The notes: generated by a model from the sequence alone, not told the origin. A stretch of 64,000 nucleotides of DNA from G963676655 sp963676655 (GCA_963676655.2 CAXXKX010000003.1:2046001-2110000); one strand, 5' to 3'; shown: positions 6,469 to 16,270, numbered from the stretch's first letter. Translations and numbers: made by a program.

Positions 6469-8076
6469 ATGAAAAAGACCGTGGTAATCAGTTTATTGGG
6501 AACGACGCTGGACCAGGGGAAGCGTAATCACCGTTGGAGCAACTGGCGGCCTTCCGTTGCGATTTGTCAGCAGGAAAATTTACTGGTTGACCGTTATCAT
6601 CTGCTCTATCAGGAGAAATGGGAATCACTGTCAGACCGGATCAGTAAGGATATCAAATCTGTTTCGCCTGAAACCGAAGTGGTTCCGGAGCTGATTTCCT
6701 GCGATGATCCATGGGATTTTGAAGAAGTCTATGGCGTCTTGCATGATTATGCCAGGAAATATCATTTCGATACCGATAAAGAGGATTACCTGATCCATAT
6801 TACCACCGGGACACATGTTGCCCAGATCTGTCTTTTTTTATTAACGGAGTCGCGCCATCTGCCGGGGAAATTGCTGCAAACCTCCCCTTCCAAACGCAAG
6901 GGAGTCAATATTGCCGGGACACATACGGTCATTGACCTTGACCTTTCTCGATATGATCGTCTGGCGGCCAGATTTCTGAAAGACCAAAAAGATGATATAT
7001 CACTGTTGAAGTCCGGCATTGAGACCCGGAACCGGGAGTTTAACCGCTTGATTGAACTGATTGAAAAAGTCGCGGTACGCTCGGCTGAACCGATTCTTCT
7101 GACCGGCGCGACCGGCGTCGGGAAATCCCAGTTAGCCAGACGCATATATGAATTAAAGAAGGCGCATCACAAAATAACCGGACCGTTCGTGGAAGTTAAT
7201 TGCGCCACCTTGAGAGGGGACGCGGCGATGTCCACGCTGTTCGGCCACAAAAAAGGCGCATTTACCGGGGCGGTTCAAGATCGTCCAGGCTTGCTGTGTG
7301 CGGCGCATAACGGCATCTTGTTTCTTGATGAGATCGGCGAACTGGGGTCTGACGAACAGGCAATGCTGCTGCGGGCAATTGAAGATCGACACTTTCTTCC
7401 GGTTGGTTCAGACATGGAGGAGGAAAGTAATTTTCAGTTGATATGCGGGACCAATCATGATTTAAAGAGTGAAATAGCCAAAGGGACGTTTCGAGAAGAT
7501 TTGCTGGCCCGAATTGACCTTTGGGCATTCAAATTACCTGATTTGCGTGACCGGATCGAGGATATCGCCCCCAATCTGAGTTATGAGCTTGAGCGATTTG
7601 CGGATAAAACCGGTACGATGGTTTCATTTAATAAGGAGGCCATGGAAAAATTCCTCGCTTTTGCGACTTCCCCGGAAGCGGTCTGGCGCGCCAATTTTCG
7701 CGACCTGAACGGCGCGGTCACCCGAATGAGTACTTTTGCCAGCTCGGGAAGGATAAATACGGAAATAGTGGAAGATGAAATTAATCGTCTACAGTACAAC
7801 TGGAGATTAGATGACAACGATTCTTCGCGGTCGGCAATTATTGAGGTTATGGGAGAAAACGGTTATGAAAAGCTGGATTTGTTTGATCGCGTGCAGCTCG
7901 AGGAAGTGATCAAAGTATGCCAGGACAGTAAGTCGTTGTCTGACGCTGGACGTAAGCTGTTTTCCGTATCCCGGATCGGGAAGAAGATTGCAAATGACAG
8001 TGACCGGCTGCGAAAATATTTAGCAAAATTTAATCTTTCGTGGAAAAAAGTAACCCATCCCATTTCCAGTAAATAA
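6469..8076 (+). CDS. rtcR: RtcR, sigma-54-dependent activator with CARF-type sensor
   Basis: This 535-residue protein has the RtcR N-terminal domain (about 1-185, a CARF-like Rossmann fold with GTTLDQGKRNHRWSNWRPSV and ITTGTHVAQICLFLL). A sigma-54 AAA+ domain follows, with Walker A GATGVGKS (213-220), GAFTGA (263-268), and Walker B ILFLDEIGE near 283-291. The C-terminal part carries a short helix-turn-helix region (SLSDAGRKLFSVSR). In E. coli and Salmonella, RtcR switches on rtcBA after RNA damage, and the CARF part is thought to sense RNA fragments with particular ends. Here it diverges from the Band-7/rtcA/rtcB unit and its sigma-54 promoter. A possible -10 box (TATAAT, 6433-6438) precedes it, with no clear -35. 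Confidence 0.95.
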   Translation: MKKTVVISLLGTTLDQGKRNHRWSNWRPSVAICQQENLLVDRYHLLYQEKWESLSDRISKDIKSVSPETEVVPELISCDDPWDFEEVYGVLHDYARKYHFDTDKEDYLIHITTGTHVAQICLFLLTESRHLPGKLLQTSPSKRKGVNIAGTHTVIDLDLSRYDRLAARFLKDQKDDISLLKSGIETRNREFNRLIELIEKVAVRSAEPILLTGATGVGKSQLARRIYELKKAHHKITGPFVEVNCATLRGDAAMSTLFGHKKGAFTGAVQDRPGLLCAAHNGILFLDEIGELGSDEQAMLLRAIEDRHFLPVGSDMEEESNFQLICGTNHDLKSEIAKGTFREDLLARIDLWAFKLPDLRDRIEDIAPNLSYELERFADKTGTMVSFNKEAMEKFLAFATSPEAVWRANFRDLNGAVTRMSTFASSGRINTEIVEDEINRLQYNWRLDDNDSSRSAIIEVMGENGYEKLDLFDRVQLEEVIKVCQDSKSLSDAGRKLFSVSRIGKKIANDSDRLRKYLAKFNLSWKKVTHPISSK

Positions 8077-8096
8077 CCGCAGTTTCTCGCGGTTAT
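8073..8096 (+). terminator. Hairpin at the rtcR stop codon
   Basis: ATAACCGC and GCGGTTAT form a perfect 8-bp stem around an 8-nt loop and overlap the rtcR stop codon. No T-run follows, so this is at best a weak or factor-dependent terminator or an mRNA end-protecting hairpin. Confidence 0.35.
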
Positions 8097-8343
8097 AGCT
8101 GTATATTCCAAGCTCTATCAATCAGTTTTCTATCAAGTTGTACTTTGGGTAACACATTTACTATTAGTTAGTTGCGTTGTTTTCTAAAACTAGTTAATGT
8201 TATTTTATGAATAGATTAATAGCCGTTGATGATTGGATTTAAATCAGAATAATTGACGTTTTACGACCTTATAAAGGTAAAAATATAAATGTATAAATTA
8301 TTTATTATTAGTTGTTTAGTTTTAAATATTGTAAGAATTAATG

Positions 8344-8390
8344 AAAAAATATATAAATTTTTTCTGAAAAAAATATAAATTTTTTATAGA
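8344..8390. repeat. AT-rich direct repeat upstream of the LacI-family gene
   Basis: The stretch 8097-8454 has no gene and is strongly AT-rich. Near its end two copies of an A-run, TATAAATTTTTT unit stand about 23 bp apart. Each copy is itself near-palindromic. They could be operator half-sites or simply bent promoter DNA. I see no clean sigma-70 promoter here. Confidence 0.35.
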
Positions 8391-8454
8391 AAAGCTTGCG
8401 TTTTTTCAGATAATCATGTATATTCAGGATATAGTTAAGGAAATATTTAGAAAT

Positions 8455-9483
8455 ATGAATATTGAAACAATAGCCAGGAAATTAAGTTTAAGCAACGCTA
8501 CCGTCAGTCGAGCTTTAAGAAATTGTGACGGGGTGAATCGCAAGACCCGGGAAAGAGTGCTCAAACGGGCAAAGGAGTTAGGCTACAAAGCACCGGCGAG
8601 AGACGCGAGTCATGGTCTTGTACTTTTATTGCCAGGTAATTCGATTAATGAAGTTTATGAATTGGCCGGGCGCTATATGCTTGCAATCGGCGACGAGACG
8701 GCGAAATTGAACTGGCAATTCTACCCGGTTGCCGTCCCATTTGACAAGATTGCAAGTCTGGAGAAAAAGGACAATTGGCCTTCGACCATATTTAACCATA
8801 ACGCCGACTGCTGTATTGTGGTTGGAGACGTTTCCCATAAAGCTCGTGTGTTATTGGCTAAGCATTTCAAGGAAAACATTGTAATGCTTTCCCGTTTTTA
8901 TCTGGAGGAAGGAATAAGCGGGGTCTGTATTTCAGATTACAGCAGTGCGTTGGATGCAACGGAAAAACTGTATAGTCTGGGGCATCGAAACATTGGCTGG
9001 GTTGGCGCGCTGGGAAGTCGCAGTATATCCAGAAAACGTTGGGGTGGAGTTGTCAGCCTTTTAGCAGAAAAAGACTTACAACTTAACTTTGAAGTCTGGT
9101 TGAATGAAAGAGAACCTCTGAATATAGAGGTGGTTGGTCAAGCGGCGCAAAAAATACTACCTGCGGATCGATCATTGTGGCCAACGGCCTGGGTTGCCGC
9201 TAATGACTGGATTGCGGCTAACCTGATGATCTGGCTCGAAAGTCAAGGTTTATCATGTCCCGAAGATTTTAGTATAATATGTTTTGACGATACCATTATC
9301 GCGGAGAATTTAGCTCAAAGAAAAATAAGCTCTATGGTAACACAATCAGACTTTGTTGCAAGAAGTGCTGTTTCTCTTTTGAAGCAACGCTGGGAAAAAT
9401 TAATAACCAAGCCAACGGCCTGGGTATGCCCGATAAAATTCAGGGCTGGAGAAACGCTTGCTCCAATTAAAAAGCGCAAATAA
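8455..9483 (+). CDS. LacI-family transcriptional regulator
   Basis: The N-terminus is a LacI helix-turn-helix plus hinge (MNIETIARKLSLSNATVSRA, then RERVLKRAKELGYKAP), followed by a periplasmic-binding-protein-like sensor of about 280 residues (SLGHRNIGWVGALGSR, ISIICFDDT-type block near the C-terminus). Such proteins repress sugar-use genes until an inducer binds. I start at 8455, because the HTH begins directly there and AAGGA lies 13 nt upstream. An ATG at 8416 would add 13 residues before the HTH. It precedes a prepilin-like gene and a giant GH2 enzyme on the same strand, which are plausible targets. Codon use is more AT-rich than its neighbours. Confidence 0.9.
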   Translation: MNIETIARKLSLSNATVSRALRNCDGVNRKTRERVLKRAKELGYKAPARDASHGLVLLLPGNSINEVYELAGRYMLAIGDETAKLNWQFYPVAVPFDKIASLEKKDNWPSTIFNHNADCCIVVGDVSHKARVLLAKHFKENIVMLSRFYLEEGISGVCISDYSSALDATEKLYSLGHRNIGWVGALGSRSISRKRWGGVVSLLAEKDLQLNFEVWLNEREPLNIEVVGQAAQKILPADRSLWPTAWVAANDWIAANLMIWLESQGLSCPEDFSIICFDDTIIAENLAQRKISSMVTQSDFVARSAVSLLKQRWEKLITKPTAWVCPIKFRAGETLAPIKKRK

Positions 9484-9783
9484 AATCGAATATTCGTTAA
9501 TTTTTTAGTCAAAAAAGCGGGTTTTTGAAGATCATTGTAAAACTACTGAAAGTAAATGTATTTAAAGCCCTAAAAATATACCATGCACAGGTAACTGAAA
9601 ATTGTCGGAGTATGAAAAACTCCTTTGTCAAGTAAATAATCAAGCCGTGTCCAAAACAAGCGCGGCAAAGTAAACGAGCAAAGGAATACAGAAATGCTAA
9701 AAAGCATTGTTGCATAAATTCAATTTTTTAAGGGAAATTAACTTTATAAACAAAAGAATTCAACATTTCCAGGAGGACAAACA
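9484..9783. other. Intergenic region before the prepilin-like gene
   Basis: These 300 bp hold no convincing gene. Visible items are a small hairpin GGAGTATGAAAAACTCC near 9608-9624 followed by TTTG, and a second hairpin AATGCT-AAAA-AGCATT near 9692-9707 in the probable leader of the next gene. Neither is strong enough to name. A strong ribosome site AGGAGG ends just before the next ATG. Confidence 0.4.
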
Positions 9784-10527
9784 ATGAGTAAACAATGTAA
9801 ACGCTTTACGCTGATAGAGTTATTGGTGGTGATTGCAATTATTGCCATTCTCGCGTCGATGTTACTGCCGGCATTGAACAAGGCGAGAGATGCCGCTAAA
9901 GCTTCCGGTTGTCTGAGCAATCTCAAACAGTGCTCTCTCGTGCTCAACAATTACGCTGATGCCCACGATGAATATTTTCCTTATCCGTTCATAAGTGGAA
10001 GTTACACGTCCGGTTGGGCCAGGTTGTGCGTCGTCTTCCAGGGACTTAAACATACGGACCGAAAAAACTATCAGGTAATGAGCTGTCCGGCCGCCAAATA
10101 TTTTGGTAAAACCATGTTCGGCTCCGGATACAGCAGTTATGCTTTTGAAGTGTTTGGAATGAATGCTTCTTTGTCAGGTACGGCTTTCAATGGTTCTGTT
10201 CATAAGACCCTGGCCAATGTATGGCCGTTGTGCGCCAGGCGGTCCGTGATTGGCCGGGATCAGATAAACTGGGTTCCACGTAAACAGCCATCCAGAACAA
10301 TTGTTCTGGCGGATTCGATAGTGAAAGGCTTGATTCAACAGTCAACGATATTCAATCGCGAAAACAACAGTTACGGAATGGGGATGCGGCACCGTGGAAT
10401 GGCCAATCTTCTTATGCTCGACGGGCATGCTCAATCGGGTTCGCCCTATTTCGTCAGAAATGAATGTGGTCTTACCGATTATTCAATAGAAAATCTTATT
10501 GACGCAGATGGCAACCCGTTGCCATGA
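9784..10527 (+). CDS. Prepilin-type N-terminal methylation protein with H-X9-DG end
   Basis: A 247-residue pseudopilin-like protein. Residues 7-30 are the type IV prepilin signal (KRFTLIELLVVIAIIAIL), a single helix that is cut and methylated in classical pilins. Here the residue before Phe is Arg, not the usual Gly. The end carries HRGMANLLMLDG, the H-X9-DG motif of the DUF1559-like family that is greatly expanded in PVC bacteria. The body has paired cysteines and aromatic residues and no catalytic motif. A strong AGGAGG site lies 8 nt before the ATG. It precedes the GH2 enzyme gene, so a role at the cell surface in glycan use is inferred; the function is not known. Confidence 0.85.
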   Translation: MSKQCKRFTLIELLVVIAIIAILASMLLPALNKARDAAKASGCLSNLKQCSLVLNNYADAHDEYFPYPFISGSYTSGWARLCVVFQGLKHTDRKNYQVMSCPAAKYFGKTMFGSGYSSYAFEVFGMNASLSGTAFNGSVHKTLANVWPLCARRSVIGRDQINWVPRKQPSRTIVLADSIVKGLIQQSTIFNRENNSYGMGMRHRGMANLLMLDGHAQSGSPYFVRNECGLTDYSIENLIDADGNPLP

Positions 10528-10661
10528 TTGATCGGTAGAGGATATTCTTTAAAAAAATTTTCGCCGGTTCCATTTGCAGTCATAGCATATGGTCATGTAC
10601 CCTGCCTGAAAACGCCTGAGATCTATAATGTATCAGCCACAACCCAATATGGAGATTAAAC

Positions 10662-13600
10662 ATGAATCATAATATGATTCAAGACTTCGACTCTGAATAC
10701 AACCAATCATTTTCGGTAACAACAAATGTTTTACCGCGAAACTATTTCCTCAAAACAAATTTGGTCATAGCATTTCTGGTTGGCGTTTTCGTTATGGTTG
10801 GGGGAGCTTTGAATGCTAAGGATATATCGTCGTCAAAATCCCTGTTTAAGATTGATTTCCTGAAAACAAACTTGCTGGGAATGAAGAATGTTGGTCATTA
10901 TGTTCATAAGCCACAGAGGCCTGGTCAATCCAACTTCGGCTCTTTATGGCGAACCACCCCCAAAAAGGTCAAAGGAGGGACCCGTTTCCGGGTGGTGCTC
11001 TGCCGCCGTTCGGACAAGTCGCATAGAAAAGAAGCCGGCACGATCGATTTCAACGCCGTTGCTGCTGGAATTAAGGATTTCCGGTATGTCCGGCTTGATG
11101 TGCTGCTGCACGACGATGTGGTTCCCAAGCTGGATAGTTTATTGACAGCCGGGGTTTCCGCCGATAATGGACCTTTCAAGCCGCTTCCGCTCAAACGGAT
11201 TAGTTCTCCGGAAAAACTCTCCGGCGGGTTTGCGCTATACCGTCTAAACGGTATGACTGCCGCTCCCGTTCAACAATTGAGAATTACCATAAGCCCCAAG
11301 CTGAAACGCAGCAGTCACATCCAGCTTGTCGGACTTGTCGTGTCGGGCAAGCCGATTCCGGAATCGTTCGGTAAAGCGTCCGAAGCCGTTTCTCCTAATA
11401 AACCTGCGCTGAAGCCGCTGCCACGTTACGCGCTTTTACACGATGATCTGCCGCTGCCCGAGTTTCACGCTAGGCAATTGGTGAACGAAGCCGAATTGTC
11501 GAAAGTCGCATTTACCGACTTTTGGGGAAATGTGAAGTTGTCGGATAAAATTCTCTCGGTAAACTATACCGGCACCACCCGTTGTCAGCGCAAGGGACAG
11601 CCTAAACTCGGCTTTATTTACCGGGCCGCGATCCTGGCGGATTTTACGCCGGGACGGGAACGAATAATGCTTGATATTCCGATTGGCGCCTTTGTCACGA
11701 CTGTTTTAATCAATGGCCGGGAAATCGCGCGCTTTACCGAAGGCTTCCTGCCGTTGGAAGCTGATATCACCGACAGCTTGAAACCGGGAGAGGAAGCCGA
11801 ACTCCAGATCCGCACCATAGGATACCTCTCCGGGGTACTGGACGAGAAAGGAGTACCGCGTTATGCCACCGGATCCGCCTGGCGCTGGACCGGCGGTTTG
11901 GCGGGGATCCCGCATTTACGTAAGGTTTCGGCGATCCGGCCGGTTGACCTGGCGGCCAGCCCGACCAAGGGACAGCTCAAACTGCAAAGCGGCATTGTAA
12001 ATCAAACCGGAAGCGAGTTTAAAGGGAAGGCACAATTCGTTGTGACAGATCCGGACGGCAAAGAGATTTTCTCCCATGAACAACCGGTCCGGGTCAAAGC
12101 CGGAGGACGGATTGATGTCAGCCATACTTTTGTGGTCAAAGATGAGTTGAAACTCTGGGATATCGGCCGCCCCAATCTATATTTCGCTGAACTCAGGTTA
12201 AACGGCAACGCCGAACCCGCCGTCGGGAAGGTCCGTTTCGGTTACCGCTATGTGGAGATTCGTGGCGAAGACTTTTATCTCAATGGGCGCCACGTTCGTT
12301 TGCGCGGGCCCTGGGGACATCGCTCGGACTGGTTGATGCCAAGACTTTCGATTGCCACAGGCAAACGGGACAGAGCCGGCAAGCCCCGGAAGACCTACCT
12401 CCGGTTGATGAAGCTCGGGATGAACGCGGCACGACTCCACCGGCAGCCGTTTCCGAAGGCGTTTTACTCCGATGCGGACGAAGTAGGGTACCTGATTATT
12501 GCCGAATCCGCGATTCCGCATACGTTGATGCCGGATGATGCCGTATTCGCCCATATCAAGCGCTTTGTCAAGTCGTTGCGGAACCATCCTTCCGTCGTCA
12601 TCTGGTCCGGGATAAATGAGTATCAGATCTGGCTCACTCCGCGAACTCAGAAGTCGATGGACTTCCTGGTCAGGCTCCGGTCCTTTATCCAGGATAACGA
12701 TCCGTCGCGCCGCCCGGTGCAGCACAGCGGCTTCGGCGATGCCAACGGTAAACTTGATATCTACAGCGTCCATTATCCGGCCGAGAAAACCGGGGGCCGC
12801 CCGAAGCTGCTTTACTGGACCCGCGATCCGCTTAAGTTGACCAGAAAACTCTATAATCACAATTTCAAGACCTTCAATCCGCTTGGCAAAAAACCCATCT
12901 TTTACGGTGAAGAGCTCATGCCGAATATAAGACGCGATCTGCATTCCATGTTTACAGGAGAAGCCGGGCTTCGTGACTATTACCAGGGTAAAACCAACCT
13001 GAAACAGAGTCGAAAGTCTCAACTCGACACCGGGTTGGTCTGGCGGTATCATATCCGGGCCGCGCGTGAACAAAATATCGGGATGTCCCCGCCTATTGTG
13101 TTCTATGCGGGGCTTGAATCTGTTTTCGCGGATTGTCTTAAACAGGAGTATCGACCCGCCGGCGCATATCCAATTTTTCCAATCCCGATTTTGGCCAAAG
13201 GCGAAAAAAATCTCCGCCGTTTTGCCATTTTTGAAGATGACGGTTATCCTTTTGAAGGCCGCGTTACGGTGGCTTTAGAGCAGGAAAACACATCAAAACA
13301 GAAAGAGATACTCGCTGATTTTAAGGTCAAAATCGATGGCGGAACGGTTCAAGAAAAAGAACTGCAATTGATTCCCGTTTCCACGGGTCGGAAGTATCTT
13401 ACCACCCGGCTTGCGGATAAAACCGGTAAAGTCATTTATATTGATCGTACCCCGGTCCGTGTTGTTTCGCCCCTGAAACCAAAGAAGTTGAATATGACTG
13501 TGCAAGTATGGGGGGAAAATGCCGCTTTTACGGAATTTGCCGCGAAGTACGGGATAAAAACTGTTCCGGTGGACCCGGCCCTTTCGCGCCCTGGCATCCT

Positions 13601-15278
13601 GGTTGTCATGCCGGAAGTTCCGGAAGCCGAAATAGCGGCAAAAGCCGGGGCTGTTTCAAAGTTCATCAAGCGGGGAGGACGGCTTCTGGTGTTTGAACGC
13701 CGCTGGAATGAGTCATTTCTTCCCGGTAATGCGCGGTTTACGGCCGCGGACAGCTTTTCATGCGTCGGTTTCGTTCGGAATCCCACGCACCCGGCCCTGG
13801 CCGGAATGGATGATTTGGACTTCAAGTACTGGAACCCGGATTTAACCGTCACGGGCCAGACCGCGATCAAAACCGCATCCGGTAATACAATCACTCTGGT
13901 TGACGGAGAGTCCGGTCTTCAAAATCAGTTCCTTTGGGAGTTCCGATACGGAGACGGCATCGGCATTGTCAACCATCTTGCTCTACTTGCAAATTGGCTG
14001 CGTCTGCCGCAGGCGGAGAAACTGTTGTACAACATCCTGAGTTATCTGAAGAACGGTAAACTTCAAACTCTGACTACTCCTCGTTTGCTTGCAGGCGCCA
14101 AAGACGATCCGGCTGAGTCGGAATTTATCCAACTGGGCGCGAAGAAGAACGGCGATGGCGAATTGTTGATCGTCACTGGTAAAGCGAGTACGGAACTTCC
14201 CAGTAAAGAGATATTGAAGACTGCCGCGGCATACCGTAATGTTGTCTTTCTGAATCCTTCCCGCGATGCAGCGGTCGAACTGGGTAAAGCTTTGACCGGG
14301 ACCGCTCCGCCAATCAAAACAGCTTCTAAATCACAAGTGTCAGAGCTTTTTTATACCGGAGATTTACCGCTCTACGCCGGACTGACCAGTACGGAACTCA
14401 ACTGGGATTCCCCATGGCGACCTGATTATCAGTTTGTGTTCGGCAATGGTTGGCAGACCGCGATTTTTGGTGGACGTGACGCGATAAAATCGAATGCGCG
14501 GGGAGGAACCGTTCTGTTTCTCAATCTTCCTTATCACCTTGATGTACCGAAGGCAGAACGGCGGGACGAATTCACGACTAAACTCCTGACGAATCTCGGT
14601 GCAAAACTGGATATGCGTATGGCTGGAAATCGTGTCAATGATGCGTCGCGTTTCAAACCGGTTAATCTTGGCAGCGCTAATGCCTCGCGATCCGCCATCT
14701 TTTCGGATTTTCCGACCGGTACGGTCGTGCTGGATGGAACAACTTTCCGGATTCCATCTGAAAGCGCTGCCGCACCGCATGCCATGCTGCGCTTCAGCGG
14801 ACATGCCAGGTTGCCTGAAAATGTCAAGGTTGTTTTTGATACGCCGTTGGATAAATTCAATTCCGATCCCGGAGTCGTACGTATCAAACTGCCCGAGAAC
14901 CAGGCTGAATCCATCAGGTTTCTGTTAACATCAACTTACAACTGGAAGCTGAAGAAAAAGAAAAAAGGTGAAACTGTTGCGGTTTGCCGGCTGCTCTACC
15001 GCGACGGAACTTCGGCGGAGTTTTCGCTTCGCCGGGGTGTTCATCTCAATTCAGCTCGCGACATCAATGCCGGAGTGACTGTTGGAAAACAGGTGCTCGA
15101 ATTGCCGATCAAGATCAACGCCCCTGGTGAAAAAGGCAAAATTTTTGTCGTGAAATGGCTCAACCCGCATCCGGAAAAGAAAATTGAACGTTTTGAAATC
15201 CACAGTTCCTACAATCCTCCGCACGATCTGTTGATCTTTGGAATCACTCTGGAGACTACAGACAAGGCCTACATCTAA
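10662..15278 (+). CDS. Very large GH2-type glycoside hydrolase
   Basis: This 1538-residue protein has a hydrophobic segment near residues 34-52 that should act as a signal peptide or anchor after a long N-terminal stretch. The middle part matches the GH2 beta-galactosidase/mannuronidase-like architecture: jelly-roll, Ig-like domain, then a TIM barrel (YRYVEIRGEDFYLNGRHVRL, LMKLGMNAARLH). The general acid-base is probably Glu653 in NHPSVVIWSGINEY, and the nucleophile is Glu750 or Glu751 in KPIFYGEELMP. Beyond residue 870 it has further beta-rich modules and a glutamine-amidotransferase-like stretch (ILVVMPEVPEAEIAAKAG, then RGGRLLVFERRW), so it is much longer than simple GH2 enzymes. The substrate is unknown. 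LacI and prepilin-like genes precede it and an SGNH hydrolase follows. Confidence 0.82.
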   Translation: MNHNMIQDFDSEYNQSFSVTTNVLPRNYFLKTNLVIAFLVGVFVMVGGALNAKDISSSKSLFKIDFLKTNLLGMKNVGHYVHKPQRPGQSNFGSLWRTTPKKVKGGTRFRVVLCRRSDKSHRKEAGTIDFNAVAAGIKDFRYVRLDVLLHDDVVPKLDSLLTAGVSADNGPFKPLPLKRISSPEKLSGGFALYRLNGMTAAPVQQLRITISPKLKRSSHIQLVGLVVSGKPIPESFGKASEAVSPNKPALKPLPRYALLHDDLPLPEFHARQLVNEAELSKVAFTDFWGNVKLSDKILSVNYTGTTRCQRKGQPKLGFIYRAAILADFTPGRERIMLDIPIGAFVTTVLINGREIARFTEGFLPLEADITDSLKPGEEAELQIRTIGYLSGVLDEKGVPRYATGSAWRWTGGLAGIPHLRKVSAIRPVDLAASPTKGQLKLQSGIVNQTGSEFKGKAQFVVTDPDGKEIFSHEQPVRVKAGGRIDVSHTFVVKDELKLWDIGRPNLYFAELRLNGNAEPAVGKVRFGYRYVEIRGEDFYLNGRHVRLRGPWGHRSDWLMPRLSIATGKRDRAGKPRKTYLRLMKLGMNAARLHRQPFPKAFYSDADEVGYLIIAESAIPHTLMPDDAVFAHIKRFVKSLRNHPSVVIWSGINEYQIWLTPRTQKSMDFLVRLRSFIQDNDPSRRPVQHSGFGDANGKLDIYSVHYPAEKTGGRPKLLYWTRDPLKLTRKLYNHNFKTFNPLGKKPIFYGEELMPNIRRDLHSMFTGEAGLRDYYQGKTNLKQSRKSQLDTGLVWRYHIRAAREQNIGMSPPIVFYAGLESVFADCLKQEYRPAGAYPIFPIPILAKGEKNLRRFAIFEDDGYPFEGRVTVALEQENTSKQKEILADFKVKIDGGTVQEKELQLIPVSTGRKYLTTRLADKTGKVIYIDRTPVRVVSPLKPKKLNMTVQVWGENAAFTEFAAKYGIKTVPVDPALSRPGILVVMPEVPEAEIAAKAGAVSKFIKRGGRLLVFERRWNESFLPGNARFTAADSFSCVGFVRNPTHPALAGMDDLDFKYWNPDLTVTGQTAIKTASGNTITLVDGESGLQNQFLWEFRYGDGIGIVNHLALLANWLRLPQAEKLLYNILSYLKNGKLQTLTTPRLLAGAKDDPAESEFIQLGAKKNGDGELLIVTGKASTELPSKEILKTAAAYRNVVFLNPSRDAAVELGKALTGTAPPIKTASKSQVSELFYTGDLPLYAGLTSTELNWDSPWRPDYQFVFGNGWQTAIFGGRDAIKSNARGGTVLFLNLPYHLDVPKAERRDEFTTKLLTNLGAKLDMRMAGNRVNDASRFKPVNLGSANASRSAIFSDFPTGTVVLDGTTFRIPSESAAAPHAMLRFSGHARLPENVKVVFDTPLDKFNSDPGVVRIKLPENQAESIRFLLTSTYNWKLKKKKKGETVAVCRLLYRDGTSAEFSLRRGVHLNSARDINAGVTVGKQVLELPIKINAPGEKGKIFVVKWLNPHPEKKIERFEIHSSYNPPHDLLIFGITLETTDKAYI

Positions 15279-15374
15279 CTGTGAGATTTGTAATAACTCA
15301 ATTATGGTAATTGATATATCAAGTTAACTTGAACAAAAAAAGCAAAACGAGAATAAACCAACAGGAAAGTATTC

Positions 15375-16151
15375 ATGAAAAAATTAATCGAAAACAGCAA
15401 TTTAATGAATCAGGTTTATCAGGTATCATTTTTGATCTTTCTTTTTTTATTGTGTCCGGTGCGGGGCAATGAACAGGTGGGTAAACAGGAGCATGATCCG
15501 GAAAAATTATATTCGGAAGAAAAAGTTCAATGGGAAAAAATGGAGGCCAGATTCAAGAAAAAAGCTGCTTTCAAACTCTATAAGGACAAAAAAGATTTGC
15601 CGAGAGTCTTATTGATCGGCGATTCGATCTCAATTGGTTACACGCCAATTGTCCGTGAAAAGCTGGTCAATAAAGCGAATGTTCACCGGGCCATGGCAAA
15701 TAGCGGAACAACCAAAGCCGGATTAGCGGGAATTAAGGATTGGCTGGGTTCCGGAAGTTGGGACATTATACATTTCAATTGGGGATTGCATGACGTTTCA
15801 TTGAGGAAAAATTATGGGACGACAAAGGCGGAGTATAAAAAGAATCTCGAAGAACTGGTAAAAAGGTTGAAAGGGACCGGGGCAAAACTGATCTGGGCCA
15901 GCACTACGCCAATTCCGGAAGGGTCTCAACTCCGGCGCAAAGGAGACGAAGTGGGATATAACGCTATCGCATTTGAGGTTATGCAAAGGAACGGCATCGA
16001 AATTAATGATCTTCATGCTTATGTCTTCCCGAAACTGGAAAAATATCAGATGCAAAAGAATGTGCATTTCAAAAGTAAAGGCTATCGTTTTTTAGGAGAA
16101 GAGGTGGCACGAAAAATAGAGACGGCACTAACGAAAAAGAAGAAAAAATAA
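15375..16151 (+). CDS. Secreted SGNH/GDSL-family hydrolase
   Basis: The protein has a signal peptide (hydrophobic about 18-28, VSFLIFLFLLCPVRG) and an SGNH hydrolase core. Block I is VLLIGDSISIGY with nucleophile Ser84. The block II Gly lies in NSGTT, block III is GLHD (the usual GxND is changed), and block V is KNVHFKSKGY with the catalytic His. Such enzymes remove acetyl or other acyl groups from glycans. The usual Asp before the block V His is Asn, which may lower or alter activity. It lies 97 nt behind the GH2 gene on the same strand, so both probably act on the same polysaccharide. A Lys-rich tail ends the protein. Confidence 0.82.
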   Translation: MKKLIENSNLMNQVYQVSFLIFLFLLCPVRGNEQVGKQEHDPEKLYSEEKVQWEKMEARFKKKAAFKLYKDKKDLPRVLLIGDSISIGYTPIVREKLVNKANVHRAMANSGTTKAGLAGIKDWLGSGSWDIIHFNWGLHDVSLRKNYGTTKAEYKKNLEELVKRLKGTGAKLIWASTTPIPEGSQLRRKGDEVGYNAIAFEVMQRNGIEINDLHAYVFPKLEKYQMQKNVHFKSKGYRFLGEEVARKIETALTKKKKK

Positions 16152-16270
16152 TCGGTATCACCATATCAATTTTAAGCCAGAATCTGTATTTAAAAAATTA
16201 GGGGAATCCCTAAAAATTGGAAATTTCGGCAAATAACCTGGATTGCAAAGCTGAGCCAGGGGATAAAGGG

